A stretch of DNA of 64,000 nt, taken from positions 1,664,001-1,728,000 of the forward strand of contig CP007051.1 of the NCBI GenBank assembly GCA_000517565.1, written 5' to 3'. How positions within the stretch are numbered: the first letter of the stretch is position 1; the number at the start of each line of letters is the position of its first letter. Of this stretch, positions 44,987-54,182 are shown piece by piece. The notes beneath the pieces are model-generated. The model ran no database searches, had not been told where the DNA came from, and saw only the letters and a list, made by a program, of their open reading frames with translations. This stretch comes from Desulfurella acetivorans A63 (GTDB lineage Bacteria; Campylobacterota_A; Desulfurellia; Desulfurellales; Desulfurellaceae). The position numbers and the translations under genes are program-made.

Positions 44987-46160
44987 AACAAACCCTAAGG
45001 ATATCATTTTTATCTATATTGTCAACGCTTTTAATATATACAATCTCACCTGGGTGAGCTACTTGTTTTAAGCTATAATCGCTTGCATATATTGTATCAA
45101 TGCATACATTTACATTAGTATGTGGAGTTACAAACTCAAACGATCCAGCCTCAAACCTGTTTTTTACAAGAAGTTTTAATTTATCACCAACACGCTCAAG
45201 CACAATAGCAACATAAGTGCAAGGTTTTAAATAAGCGCTACTTTTTAGATATTGTTTGGGTCTTCCAAGAAAAAACCCCAAACTGTAAGGCCTGTGACTT
45301 ACAGTCTTTAATTGCTCATATAAAGACGCCATATATTTTTTATAAGTCCCTTCATAGTAGCTATCTATTGCTTTTCTGTATGACTTTGTAGTAAGGCCAG
45401 CATAGTATTCGCTTTTATTTCTGCCTTCAATTTTCAAAGATTTTACACCAGTTTCTATAATCCTATCTAAAATTGGTAAAGCACACAAATCGTAAGAATT
45501 AAATATAAACGAGCCTTCTTTGTGTTCTTCTAAAAAAATGGGCATGGTTTTCCTTGTATCTTCAAAAATTATATATTTCCACCTGCAGCTTTGCGCACAA
45601 TCACCTTTATTTGCACTACGATTAGTCAAATAAGAACTAATAAAGCACCTGCCAGAGTAAGCCATACACATTGCACCATGAACAAAAACCTCAACATCAA
45701 GGCTTGTATTTTTCACAAAAACTGCTAAATCACTTAGGGTCAACTCTCTTGCCGCAATAATACGCTCTACATTGAATTGTTTTAAAAAATTAGCAGCGTA
45801 TGAATTTGTAATGTTTGCTTGAGTACTTATGTGTATAGGAATTTTTGTCTCTTGCAAAAGACTTAATACACCAAGATCGCTAACTATTAAAGCATCAGGG
45901 GGATTATTTTTTAAAAAAGGTAAAAATGCCTCTAATTTTTCAAAATCTTTGTCAAATAAATAGGAATTTAAAGTTAAATAAATTTTTTTATGAGCTTTTT
46001 TTGTAAACTCTATAGCTTCTTTTAGTTCTTTTAATGTAAAATTTCCAGCGCGAGAGCGCAAACCAAAATCTTCAAAACTACAGTAAACTGCATCTGCACC
46101 AAAATGTATAGCGGTCTTTAATTTTTGAAAATTTCCCGCAGGGCTTAATAATTCAACCAT
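44940..46160 (-). CDS. Peptidase U32 family protein (TrhP/YegQ-like)
   Basis: A 406-aa U32-family protein. The N-terminal LLSPAGNFQKLKTAIHFGAD is typical, and the cysteine-bearing region VHGAMCMAYSGRCFISSYLT with GDCAQSCRW supplies the four conserved cysteines that likely bind an Fe-S cluster. Members are now linked to prephenate-dependent hydroxylation of tRNA wobble uridine (TrhP) rather than proteolysis; which role applies here is inferred. It follows the SMR gene by 2 nt. Confidence 0.88.
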   Translation of the reverse strand: MVELLSPAGNFQKLKTAIHFGADAVYCSFEDFGLRSRAGNFTLKELKEAIEFTKKAHKKIYLTLNSYLFDKDFEKLEAFLPFLKNNPPDALIVSDLGVLSLLQETKIPIHISTQANITNSYAANFLKQFNVERIIAARELTLSDLAVFVKNTSLDVEVFVHGAMCMAYSGRCFISSYLTNRSANKGDCAQSCRWKYIIFEDTRKTMPIFLEEHKEGSFIFNSYDLCALPILDRIIETGVKSLKIEGRNKSEYYAGLTTKSYRKAIDSYYEGTYKKYMASLYEQLKTVSHRPYSLGFFLGRPKQYLKSSAYLKPCTYVAIVLERVGDKLKLLVKNRFEAGSFEFVTPHTNVNVCIDTIYASDYSLKQVAHPGEIVYIKSVDNIDKNDILRVCYESDSWHLQKQAIRI

Positions 46161-46162
46161 AT

Positions 46163-46474
46163 TCAGGCAATCCTGAGTAAAACACTACCTGCTAAAATTA
46201 GCACAAGACCTAAAACTTCAACTAAATTGATTTTTTCATGAAAAATTGTAAGATCAATCAACGTTATTACAGCAATACCTACACCAGACCACACAGCATA
46301 CATTATGGCTAATTTTAAATATTTTGTAGCCATTGTAGCAAATATAAAACTTACAGCATAACAAACAAACAAAGCCACGGAAGGAAAAAGTTTGGTAAGG
46401 CCATTTGATAAACGCATAGATGTCGTGCCACAAACTTCAAACAAAATAGCAAAAGCTAAATAAACCCAACCCAT
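46163..46474 (-). CDS. Small multidrug resistance (SMR) family transporter
   Basis: A 103-aa protein with four membrane helices. The essential membrane glutamate (Glu13) is in AILFEVCGTTSMRLS, and YAVWSGVGIAVI in helix 3 is conserved. The family includes EmrE-like drug exporters and Gdx guanidinium exporters; the sequence does not decide between them. Its transcript is predicted to start at the ATG because the promoter -10 is 7 nt upstream. It heads the run U32-rsmD-coaD-aspC-TPR-pbp1A-rluD. Confidence 0.88.
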   Translation of the reverse strand: MGWVYLAFAILFEVCGTTSMRLSNGLTKLFPSVALFVCYAVSFIFATMATKYLKLAIMYAVWSGVGIAVITLIDLTIFHEKINLVEVLGLVLILAGSVLLRIA

Positions 46475-46481
46475 CTGTTTA

Positions 46482-46510
46482 ATTATAACAATTAATTCTT
46501 AATTTATCAA
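46482..46510 (-). promoter_or_regulatory. Promoter for the SMR-U32-rsmD run, predicted leaderless
   Basis: Minus strand: TTGATA (46510-46505), 17-nt spacer, perfect TATAAT (46487-46482), then 7 nt to ATG 46474, with no Shine-Dalgarno. Confidence 0.75.
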
Positions 46511-46534
46511 GCATTTGATTAAAAATACAAAGGA

Positions 46535-46567
46535 AGGCTTGCTTTTAAACAAGCCTGTTTTATTTTT
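46535..46567. terminator. Terminator after fliS
   Basis: Stem AGGCTTG/CAAGCCT (46535-46541 and 46550-46556) with an 8-nt loop, flanked by T-rich sequence on both strands. It lies just past the fliS stop and before the SMR promoter, ending the flagellar run; the stronger T tract is on the plus strand. Confidence 0.7.
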
Positions 46568-46937
46568 TTAAAACATCTTTATTCCAAATTTCGCTCATTT
46601 TTTGTAAGTATCTAATTACTACTTCCATTTCCTCAATATTATTGTTTAAATTGGCTTTAAGCGTTTGCAAAAGTAAAAAATCATAAATAGACTCAAGGAA
46701 CTTACCAGCTTCTGGATAGTTTTTTACATCGAGTACATTTCTTAGTGCAAGCAAAATAGAATTAAGTCGTTCAATTGCATATACTTTCTCAAGTATATTT
46801 TTATTTTCAATCGCTTCTTTTGCTTTAACTGCATAACTTAAAGCGCCATCATACATTATACCAATAATATTTAGTCTATCATCTGTTGTATTTGCAAGTG
46901 TATTCTTATAGGCTTTATACGCACTGCTTGCAATCAT
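46560..46937 (-). CDS. fliS: Flagellar export chaperone FliS
   Basis: A 125-aa helical protein with the FliS pattern: YKAYKNTLANTTDDRLNIIGIMYDGAL at the N-terminus and a final amphipathic helix. FliS binds flagellin C-termini in the cytoplasm, prevents early polymerisation and delivers flagellin to the export gate. It overlaps flaG by 4 nt and is the last gene of the flagellar run. Confidence 0.92.
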   Translation of the reverse strand: MIASSAYKAYKNTLANTTDDRLNIIGIMYDGALSYAVKAKEAIENKNILEKVYAIERLNSILLALRNVLDVKNYPEAGKFLESIYDFLLLQTLKANLNNNIEEMEVVIRYLQKMSEIWNKDVLKK

Positions 46938-47326
46938 TTTACCTCCTTGTTAAAAATTATTCCTATAGATTGGGCTAAGCTTGCTTCAAGCTTAATTAAC
47001 TCTTCTGGTGGTATTTGTCTTATCACTTGACCTGTTTTACTATCAATTACTTTTACAATAAGACCTTTAGCGTCTTCTGAATAGCTAAATTTAACACTAT
47101 CATTTAAAGAACTAATAGAATCGTTAAGTTTTTGAACTAATTGTTTAACATCGTTTTTGCTTAAGCTTGTAGAATTGATGCTATTTTTTTCATTTGCACT
47201 AACTTGTGATGTATTAGTTGTGGATACAGAAAAAAAATTGTTTGCATTATTTTGTGTGGCTATTAGATTAATTTGCTTATTTTGTATAAAATTCAAGTTT
47301 GTTTTAGTTACATCACCTGCATCCAT
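46934..47326 (-). CDS. flaG: FlaG-family protein
   Basis: A 130-aa protein. The low-complexity Ser/Asn-rich N-terminus (about 1-55) leads into the conserved FlaG domain with VKVIDSKTGQVIRQIPPEEL. FlaG affects filament length in several bacteria. An AAAGGAGG Shine-Dalgarno precedes ATG 47326. The fliD-flaG-fliS order is common in Campylobacterota and relatives, though the relative positions vary. Confidence 0.9.
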   Translation of the reverse strand: MDAGDVTKTNLNFIQNKQINLIATQNNANNFFSVSTTNTSQVSANEKNSINSTSLSKNDVKQLVQKLNDSISSLNDSVKFSYSEDAKGLIVKVIDSKTGQVIRQIPPEELIKLEASLAQSIGIIFNKEVK

Positions 47327-47346
47327 CTTTTCCTCCTTTGTAGCTT

Positions 47347-48702
47347 CTAGCCACTTTTTGTTCCTGTCAAACTATCAAACATAGTTGTCAAATACTGGCT
47401 TTGTGCCTGCATCTGGTTCATTATGGTATTAAGTTGAGAAAATTGTACGACAAGGTTATTTTGGTAGTTTTGCAGATTTTGTTTTAAGGTATTTATTTGA
47501 GATTGAAGCGAGTTAATCTGGTTTTGAATAATATTTTGAGCTGTTGTTATAGCTCCACCATTAACAGATGTTGCCTGATTAACGGCATTATTAATCAAAT
47601 CCATTATGCCATTGGCTGAAGAATTTGTTAAAATATTTTTAACAGCATTAAAATCAGTAGCAACAGCTTGTTGAAAAACTAAACTATTAAATTGCAGGTT
47701 GCCATTTTGGTCAAAAGACAAACCAATACTTTCTGCTGAATTAATCGTCTGATTTGTGTTTTGATTAAATAAACCAAAAAATGCATTTCTCAAGCTTGCC
47801 ATAACTGATTGTATAGCAGTAGAACCAAAAAATGCTCCCGCAATATTAGTTGTAGAATCATAAGAATTATTTTGATTGACATATTGCAATAGATTATTGT
47901 AGTTATTGACAAAGGTTTGCATATCTTGCGTTAATTGGGAAGTGTTGTAATTTAGTGTTATTGTCGTTGTACCTGTTCCTTGAAGCTGTATATCAACACC
48001 TTGTATGTAGTTTTTTAAATCATTTGATTGTGAGGTTATGCTTACCCCATCAAGTGTTGCTTGTGCATCTTGAGAATTTTGAGTTGGGGTTGAACCAAAT
48101 ACAGCAAGCGTATTATTTGTATTTATTGTTAAGTTGTTTTGTGTACCAGTTGGCGTAGTTAAAACAAGATTGTAACTAGATCCATTATAAACAATGCTCG
48201 CACTCAAACCTGAATTTGTAGCATTAATAGCGTTGGCTAAACCTTGGAGGGTTGTTGAAGTATTTACAGTTACAGAATAGGACTGACTTCCAATGGAAAA
48301 GCTAAACACACCATTTGATGTTGCCGCTTGGCTATTTGGGCTTGAAAACCCATTACTTGAAACCCATACTTGAGCTTTTGCCAATTGAGTTACGCTCAAT
48401 GTGTGTATACCGCTGGCCGTTGTTTGATTATTACTTACTGTTGCCACAGAGGTATTGCTTGATGTTGCCGTTTGCTGGGTTAAATCTTGTATAATGTTGT
48501 TTGCACTCGTTTGTAATTGCATTAGCTGGCTTGAAAAATTTGAAAATGTTTGGAGGTATGCTTTTTGCTGCGTTTGCTGAGCTTGGAGATTTATAATTGG
48601 CTGGCTTTGAGCAGTAACCAATTGTTGAAGCATACTTTGAAGGTTAAGATTACTAGTATTTCCCAAACCCAATATGTAATTAGAACCTACCTGCATACTC
48701 AT
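47347..48702 (-). CDS. fliD: Flagellar filament cap FliD
   Basis: A 451-aa secreted flagellar cap protein (hook-associated protein 2). The N-terminal FliD_N domain (LNLQSMLQQLVTAQSQPI) and C-terminal coiled coil (about 395-440, INSLQSQINTLKQNLQNYQ) are clear; the central domains are Asn/Thr/Ser-rich. It has no cleavable signal, as expected for the flagellar type III route. It caps the growing filament and folds incoming flagellin. AGAGGTG lies before the ATG. Confidence 0.95.
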   Translation of the reverse strand: MSMQVGSNYILGLGNTSNLNLQSMLQQLVTAQSQPIINLQAQQTQQKAYLQTFSNFSSQLMQLQTSANNIIQDLTQQTATSSNTSVATVSNNQTTASGIHTLSVTQLAKAQVWVSSNGFSSPNSQAATSNGVFSFSIGSQSYSVTVNTSTTLQGLANAINATNSGLSASIVYNGSSYNLVLTTPTGTQNNLTINTNNTLAVFGSTPTQNSQDAQATLDGVSITSQSNDLKNYIQGVDIQLQGTGTTTITLNYNTSQLTQDMQTFVNNYNNLLQYVNQNNSYDSTTNIAGAFFGSTAIQSVMASLRNAFFGLFNQNTNQTINSAESIGLSFDQNGNLQFNSLVFQQAVATDFNAVKNILTNSSANGIMDLINNAVNQATSVNGGAITTAQNIIQNQINSLQSQINTLKQNLQNYQNNLVVQFSQLNTIMNQMQAQSQYLTTMFDSLTGTKSG

Positions 48703-48734
48703 ATCACACCTCTATTTTTCTTATCGGATGATTT

Positions 48735-49796
48735 TTACAAAAGTTTATTAGTTTTTTTATTTTTTAAATTATAAACATACGATAGAATTTTTGCCACAGC
48801 TTCGTATAATTCAATTGGGATTTCTTTATCAATTTGGGTTTGTTTGTATAGACTTTGAGCCAAAGGAGGATTTTCTACAATTACCACATCATTTTTTAGT
48901 GCAATTTCCTTTATCCTTTGGGCAACTTCATTTAAGCCTTTTGCAATAACTTTTGGCGCATTCATTTTTGATTGATCATACTTTAGAGCTACTGCAATGT
49001 GCGTTGGGTTAGTTATAACCACATCCGCTGTTTTTACATTTTCCATCATACGTCTTCTTGCCAGCTCCATTTGCATTTTTCTTATTTTTGCTTTTATTTT
49101 TGGATCACCTTCCATTTGTTTAAATTCTTCTTTTACCTCTTCTTTGCTCATCATCAATGAACGCTCAAAAATAAATTTTTGATAAGCATAATCTATAATA
49201 GCCAAAAAAACCATAAATAATAAAAGATAAAGCGTTATAGAAAACATGTTTTTGGCAAGTACAACTGTAAAAACATTTATAGGCTGATCAGTTAAATCAA
49301 GCCAGGTTTTGTATTTTGCCTTGATAAAAAAATACATTATAGAAAATATGACAATAATCTTTAGTATCGACTTTGCAAGCTCACCCAAAGCCCTAAGCGA
49401 AAAAAGGTTTTTAATACCATTTATAGGATTTATTTTTTCCAGATCAAAATTAAGTCTTTCAAAACTAAATAATATGCCTATTTGGGCAACATTAACAAGA
49501 ATTGCTACAACAATTAGCAATACAAAAAAAACACCTAAATACATAAAAAAAATTTTAATAACGTCTAGATACAAGCTACCTAAATTGTTTAAATTAACAT
49601 GATATGGCAAACTTAAAAAATAATTAAAAGAGTATATAGCTGTATCTTTAAAACTTTTAGCATTAAAATAAAAAAAGATTAAAGCCACAAGAAGCAATAC
49701 AGCTGTATTAAGTTCAATTGATTTTGCAACCTGACCTTTTTTTCGCGCTTCTTCGCGACGTTTTGGTGTGGCTTTTTCAGTTTTTTCACCTGGCAT
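48735..49796 (-). CDS. flhB: Flagellar export switch protein FlhB
   Basis: A 353-aa membrane protein with four membrane helices (about 28-210) and a cytoplasmic C-terminal domain holding the autocleavage motif NPTH in VVITNPTHIAVAL. FlhB switches export specificity from hook to filament substrates. The N-terminal KTEKATPKRREEARKKGQVAKS is typical. The gene overlaps the fliR stop by 1 nt. Confidence 0.97.
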   Translation of the reverse strand: MPGEKTEKATPKRREEARKKGQVAKSIELNTAVLLLVALIFFYFNAKSFKDTAIYSFNYFLSLPYHVNLNNLGSLYLDVIKIFFMYLGVFFVLLIVVAILVNVAQIGILFSFERLNFDLEKINPINGIKNLFSLRALGELAKSILKIIVIFSIMYFFIKAKYKTWLDLTDQPINVFTVVLAKNMFSITLYLLLFMVFLAIIDYAYQKFIFERSLMMSKEEVKEEFKQMEGDPKIKAKIRKMQMELARRRMMENVKTADVVITNPTHIAVALKYDQSKMNAPKVIAKGLNEVAQRIKEIALKNDVVIVENPPLAQSLYKQTQIDKEIPIELYEAVAKILSYVYNLKNKKTNKLL

Positions 49797-50581
49797 TATT
49801 TTAACCTTAATATATAGTTATAGTATGAAGGTAGTTGATAGTAATATTTAATCATAACATTTGCCGCAAAATTAAACGTTACACCAAGCAAAAACAAACC
49901 AATGGTTATTGTAATTGGAAAAGAAGCAATCAGTACATTCATTTGGGGCATTGTGCGAGAAATCACTCCAAAAACTATATTTGTTATAATCAAAGCAAAT
50001 ACCACAGGCGCAAGTATCTGTACAGCAACAGAAAACATAACAAGTATTAATTGCACAATAAATTCAATTAGGCTTTTGTTCACAACAAATGTGCCAATTG
50101 GTATTAGCTGAAAACTTTCAACCAAAGAGCGTATAACAAAATAATGACCATCAATTGCCAAAAAAACCAGTATCGCAAATAAGCTTTCAAATTCTGTAAT
50201 AATAGAAATTTGCGTATTTGTTTGGGGGCTTAGCACGTTTGCAATACTAAAGCCCATCATAAAAGAAACCAAACCAGCAGCAATCTCAATACCAGCCCAA
50301 ACAAATTGTATACAAAAGGCAAAACTGGAACCAAGTAAAATTTCTCTTACAATAAGCACAATAAGCTCAACTGTATTTGTAATATTTACATTTACATAAT
50401 CTTTAACTATTGGATAAAGTACAAATGTCATAGTCAAACTAAACAGTATTTTAACCATTGCAGGAATTGATTTATAACTAAAAATTGGAGCCAATAGCAA
50501 AATAGAAGCGACTCTTACAAATATCAAAAAGAAAATCTCTAAATCGGCAAAAGGTACATTAAGTAAAGCAAGATTATTCAT
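49796..50581 (-). CDS. fliR: Flagellar biosynthetic protein FliR
   Basis: A 261-aa inner-membrane protein with about six to seven helices and the FliR pattern (FVRVASILLLAPIFSYKSIPAMVKILFSL is split across helices 1-2; GISRTMPQMNV-type motif appears as GVISRTMPQMNV). It forms the FliPQR export gate core. Overlaps fliQ by 4 nt and flhB by 1 nt. Confidence 0.95.
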   Translation of the reverse strand: MNNLALLNVPFADLEIFFLIFVRVASILLLAPIFSYKSIPAMVKILFSLTMTFVLYPIVKDYVNVNITNTVELIVLIVREILLGSSFAFCIQFVWAGIEIAAGLVSFMMGFSIANVLSPQTNTQISIITEFESLFAILVFLAIDGHYFVIRSLVESFQLIPIGTFVVNKSLIEFIVQLILVMFSVAVQILAPVVFALIITNIVFGVISRTMPQMNVLIASFPITITIGLFLLGVTFNFAANVMIKYYYQLPSYYNYILRLK

Positions 50582-50847
50582 CTAATATAATTTGGAATAT
50601 TTTGGTATAGCTCAATCGTGTAATTTGTTAAAAGCTTTGCCATCCATGGAGCTAAAAATAACAAAGTCAAAGCAACGGCTATAATCTTTGGTATAAATGT
50701 AAGTGTCATTTCTTGAATTTGAGTAATTGCTTGAAAAATACTCACAAGAAGCCCTGCTACCAAACTAACAATCAGTATTGGCAAAGAAAGCATTAAAGCT
50801 ACCTGCATAGCACTTCTACCAATGCTAACTACAGTTGCAACATCCAT
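50578..50847 (-). CDS. fliQ: Flagellar biosynthetic protein FliQ
   Basis: An 89-aa protein with two membrane helices, containing SLPILIVSLVAGLLVSIFQA and TQIQEMTLTFIPKI, the FliQ signature. Four copies join FliP5-FliR1 in the export gate. The 9-nt gap to fliP and the overlap with fliR show a single transcript. Confidence 0.96.
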   Translation of the reverse strand: MDVATVVSIGRSAMQVALMLSLPILIVSLVAGLLVSIFQAITQIQEMTLTFIPKIIAVALTLLFLAPWMAKLLTNYTIELYQNIPNYIR

Positions 50848-50856
50848 TATATCCTC

Positions 50857-51609
50857 CTAATGAAAACTTTTAACAAGTGACAAAACAACCAAGTTCCACC
50901 CATCAGCTAAAACAAATAACAGTAATTTAAATGGTAAAGATATCATAACAGGTGGTAACATCATCATACCCATACTCATAAGTACACTTGAAACTACAAT
51001 ATCTATAATTACAAACGGTATATACAGTAAAAAACCTATTTCAAAAGCTGTTTTTAGTTCGCTTATAATAAATGCGGGCACAAGTATGTTTAAGCCAAGT
51101 TGTTGTTCATTTTGAGGATTGGGTTGTTTAGCAATTCTTAAAAAAAGAGCAATGTCTTTTTGGCGTGTTTGCTTTAGCATAAATGCTTTTATAGGTGTTT
51201 GAGCTGCATCATATGCTTGCTCTAAACTTAGTTTTCCTTCATTAAAAGGCTTATATGCATTATTGTAAACAGCGCTAATTGTAGGAGACATTATAAAAAT
51301 AGTCAAAAAAAGCGCAATCCCAAGTAAAATTTGGTTTGGAGGTTCTTGCTGTAAGCCTATTGCTTGTCTTAAAATAGAAAGCACGATTATTATACGTGTA
51401 AATGATGTAAGCATAATCAAAAATGATGGAGCAATGGCTAAAGCTGTAAGCAAAATAAGCAATTTTACCGCATTTGAAATATTTTGGGGTGTTGTAGCAC
51501 CATTTAAAGTAATACTCAAAGAAGGTGTTGCTGTGCTTTGTGCCCCAAAAGCATTCAAACACAAACAAACTAAAATAAAAAATATTGCCAAACTAAGTAT
51601 TTTCTTCAT
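50857..51609 (-). CDS. fliP: Flagellar biosynthetic protein FliP
   Basis: A 250-aa protein with a cleavable signal peptide (residues 1-22, ending NAFGA), then four membrane helices. Signatures are TSFTRIIIVLSILRQAIGLQ and, near the end, SMGMMMLPPVMISLPFKLLLF. It is the main ring subunit of the export gate. It overlaps the 3' end of fliO by 17 nt. Confidence 0.97.
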   Translation of the reverse strand: MKKILSLAIFFILVCLCLNAFGAQSTATPSLSITLNGATTPQNISNAVKLLILLTALAIAPSFLIMLTSFTRIIIVLSILRQAIGLQQEPPNQILLGIALFLTIFIMSPTISAVYNNAYKPFNEGKLSLEQAYDAAQTPIKAFMLKQTRQKDIALFLRIAKQPNPQNEQQLGLNILVPAFIISELKTAFEIGFLLYIPFVIIDIVVSSVLMSMGMMMLPPVMISLPFKLLLFVLADGWNLVVLSLVKSFH

Positions 51610-51916
51610 TTTTAACCAATTGAGATATTAAATTTATTTCGTTTCCAACACCAAGCAAAAATTGTTTTTCATCAACTTCAATAATAACAAGGCTATGTTT
51701 GTTATCAATGTAAGTCCTATCCAAAATCTTGATGCGACCACCTCTTTTAGTATTAATTTGAAGTTTTTTTAACGCCCAAACGCTTGCAAAAAGCAACGCT
51801 ATAACTATTATAACGCTTCCAAGAGCTTTTAGCGAGTAACCAAGATAATCTATAGAGCCTGCATAAGCCAGGCTAGGAATTAATATAAAAAAAACGAATA
51901 TAAAAAATGTACGCAC
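51593..51916 (-). CDS. fliO: Flagellar biosynthetic protein FliO
   Basis: A 107-aa protein with a signal peptide (about 1-19), one membrane helix (about 30-48) and a short cytoplasmic domain with KILDRTYIDNKHSLVIIEVDEKQFLLGV, as in FliO/FliZ. It assists assembly of the FliP ring. The start is GTG 51916. Position between fliN and fliP supports the call despite low family conservation. Confidence 0.88.
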   Translation of the reverse strand: MRTFFIFVFFILIPSLAYAGSIDYLGYSLKALGSVIIVIALLFASVWALKKLQINTKRGGRIKILDRTYIDNKHSLVIIEVDEKQFLLGVGNEINLISQLVKNEENT

Positions 51917-51924
51917 TTAAAATC

Positions 51925-52194
51925 TCACTCAATATTGTATTCCATAATTTCATCAGGTGTTAATATTTGAGAGAGTCTTATGCTAAATTTTTCATCAACA
52001 ATTATTACTTCACCTCTTGCAAAAATTTGATTTTCAATAAATACATCAATATATTCACCCGAGAGTCTGTCTAGTTTTAAAACACTACCTTCACTCCACT
52101 TCAAAATATCCCTCAATTTTACCTTAGCTCGTCCCAACTCATAGTATGTATTAACCGGTACATTATAAAAGGGTACTAACTCTTCTTCTTTCAT
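51925..52194 (-). CDS. fliN: Flagellar switch protein FliN (short)
   Basis: An 89-aa SpoA-domain protein: VNTYYELGRAKVKLRDIL, then GSVLKLDRLSGEYIDVFIENQIFARGEV, the core FliN fold. It forms the bottom of the C-ring with FliM. It is shorter than most FliN proteins because the N-terminal extension is missing; no CheC-like FliY domain is attached. It overlaps fliL by 4 nt. Confidence 0.92.
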   Translation of the reverse strand: MKEEELVPFYNVPVNTYYELGRAKVKLRDILKWSEGSVLKLDRLSGEYIDVFIENQIFARGEVIIVDEKFSIRLSQILTPDEIMEYNIE

Positions 52195-52697
52195 TGTATA
52201 ATAAAATCAGTAAAATAAATGTCTTTTACTGCATCTTCGCCTAAAGCATTGTTTATAGCCTTTATTAGCTGTTTTTTAAGCTCTTCTTTGCCAGATAAAG
52301 TTAGTAGCGTATCTGATGTTTTCGTTGAAATTACCGTAATTATAGCATTTTTAATAGCTGCATCCTCTAAAGTATCACCCGATGATTCACCACTTTTTGT
52401 TTTTTCTTTTCCATTCATTACCAAAGCAAGCGAAATTTTTAAATATCTATCACCAGACTGGTCTGCTAAATTGATAATCATTGAGGGTATGTTTTTAATA
52501 TGCACATTTTTATCATTTAAAACAGACTCAGAGCTACTGCTTTGAGTCTGAGTATTTTTTGGACTATTAGAAGAGCCTTTCTTTAAAAAGAAAAACGCTA
52601 AAGCACCACCTACAATTAATACAACCACTATAATTAAAATAGGTAATATTAGACTTTTTTTCTTTTTTTGATCTTTTTTTTCTTCTTCTTCTGCCAT
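52191..52697 (-). CDS. fliL: Flagellar basal body-associated protein FliL
   Basis: A 168-aa single-pass protein: a Lys/Glu-rich N-terminus, a membrane helix (about 17-39), a Ser-rich linker and a periplasmic FliL domain (IKNIPSMIINLADQSGDRYLKISLAL) ending in DIYFTDFIIQ. FliL surrounds stators and supports torque. It is the first gene of the flagellar run; its promoter -10 is 9 nt before the ATG and no Shine-Dalgarno is present. Confidence 0.93.
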   Translation of the reverse strand: MAEEEEKKDQKKKKSLILPILIIVVVLIVGGALAFFFLKKGSSNSPKNTQTQSSSSESVLNDKNVHIKNIPSMIINLADQSGDRYLKISLALVMNGKEKTKSGESSGDTLEDAAIKNAIITVISTKTSDTLLTLSGKEELKKQLIKAINNALGEDAVKDIYFTDFIIQ

Positions 52698-52706
52698 ATT
52701 ACACTA

Positions 52707-52734
52707 ATTTTATCAAAAAGTTTTGTTTTGTAAA
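52707..52734 (-). promoter_or_regulatory. Promoter for the fliL flagellar run, near-leaderless
   Basis: Minus strand: TTTACA (52734-52729), 16-nt spacer, TAAAAT (52712-52707), then 9 nt to ATG 52697. It lies wholly in the short gap after the aldehyde dehydrogenase stop. It looks sigma-70-like, not the GG-N10-GC form of sigma-54 nor a sigma-28 site. Confidence 0.6.
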
Positions 52735-52742
52735 GAAATTAA

Positions 52743-54176
52743 TTAACCCAAATTTATCATAACCATCTTTATATTTGTCATTTCTTCAATGGCAAATCTC
52801 ACACCTTCCCTGCCAATACCAGAGAGCTTATTCCCGCCATAGGGCATATTGTCTACCCTAAATATTGAAGTATCGTTTATCATTACACCACCTACATCAA
52901 GGTTATCTATAGCATAGTGGATTTTTCTTATATCGTTTGTGTATATGCCTGCTTGAAGACCATAGTCTGAATCATTTACATGCTTTATTGCTTCTTCAAA
53001 GTTATCGTACTCTACAATAGACACAATAGGTGCAAATACTTCCATGCACATTACCTTCATATCTTTTGTGGTGTTTCTAAGCACTGTTGGGTATAGTATC
53101 CTGCCTTCTGTTTTGCCACCGCATACAAGTGTTGCCCCTTGAGAGATTGCTTCGTCTATCCAGGACTTTGCTCTAAGCGCTTCTTTTTCATCAATCATGG
53201 GACCAAGTTCTACATCTTGATCTAGAGGGTTTCCTACTTTGAGACTTTCTGTTGCCTGCTTGAATTTTTCGCTAAACTCATCTGCTATTTCATGGTGTAC
53301 ATATATGCGTTGCAGTGATATGCAAACCTGACCTGAGTTTGAAAAAGCGCTTGCTATGCATCTAGGTATGGCTTTGTCTATATCTGCATCTTTTTCTATT
53401 ATTGTTGCTGAATTGTTTCCAAGCTCCAAAGTTACCCTTTTTATCCCAGCTTTTCTTATAATGGAATCACCTACTGCAGGTGAGCCTGTAAATGTTACTT
53501 TCTTAACCGTTGGGTGAGATACCAAATAATCACCTACACTTGAGCCAGAACCAATTACCACATTAAATACACCTTCTGGCAAACCGGCTTCTTGCAGTAT
53601 TTCAGCCAATATCAATGCAGTAACAGGTGTGGTTGACGCTGGCTTTAGCACAATTGTGTTGCCTGATGCTATGGCGGGTGCTACTTTGTGGGCAACAAGG
53701 TTTAGTGGAAAGTTAAAAGGTGTAATAGCAGCAATAACGCCCATTGGTACCCTTATATAGTAGCCTACCCTGTTTGTACCAGATACACTTGCATCCAAAG
53801 GCACAGTTTCACCGTGAATGCGCATAGCTTCACAGCTTGCAAACTTGAATGTCTCATAGCCCCTTATTACTTCACCTATTGAATACTTCCATGCTTTGCC
53901 TGCTTCTTTGCAAATTACAGTAGCTATCTCATCTTTGCGCTTCAGGATTAAATCAGCAGCTTTTTGAAGTATCTCGCTGCGCTTGTAGGCAGGCATCTTT
54001 TTAAACTCATCAAACGCTTCTTGCGCAGAATTTACAGCCAAATCAACATGGGAAGAATCGCATAATGGAACTTTTGCAAAAACTTCACCCGTATATTTTT
54101 CTGTTACATCCAATAATTTTCCTGTTTCAACCCATTTGCCGCCTATAAAGGTTTTGTAAGTTTGCATAAAAGACAC
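52743..54176 (-). CDS. NAD(P)-dependent aldehyde dehydrogenase
   Basis: A 477-aa aldehyde dehydrogenase superfamily enzyme. The catalytic cysteine is in FSNSGQVCISLQR, the general-base glutamate in VTLELGNNSATI, and the cofactor loop is FTGSPAVGDSI. The oxyanion asparagine lies in TPFNFPLNL. It resembles the broad-range ALDH/lactaldehyde or non-phosphorylating glyceraldehyde 3-phosphate dehydrogenase group; substrate is uncertain. It follows comM by 6 nt and has a GGAGGTG Shine-Dalgarno. Confidence 0.93.
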   Translation of the reverse strand: MSFMQTYKTFIGGKWVETGKLLDVTEKYTGEVFAKVPLCDSSHVDLAVNSAQEAFDEFKKMPAYKRSEILQKAADLILKRKDEIATVICKEAGKAWKYSIGEVIRGYETFKFASCEAMRIHGETVPLDASVSGTNRVGYYIRVPMGVIAAITPFNFPLNLVAHKVAPAIASGNTIVLKPASTTPVTALILAEILQEAGLPEGVFNVVIGSGSSVGDYLVSHPTVKKVTFTGSPAVGDSIIRKAGIKRVTLELGNNSATIIEKDADIDKAIPRCIASAFSNSGQVCISLQRIYVHHEIADEFSEKFKQATESLKVGNPLDQDVELGPMIDEKEALRAKSWIDEAISQGATLVCGGKTEGRILYPTVLRNTTKDMKVMCMEVFAPIVSIVEYDNFEEAIKHVNDSDYGLQAGIYTNDIRKIHYAIDNLDVGGVMINDTSIFRVDNMPYGGNKLSGIGREGVRFAIEEMTNIKMVMINLG

Positions 54177-54182
54177 CTCCTG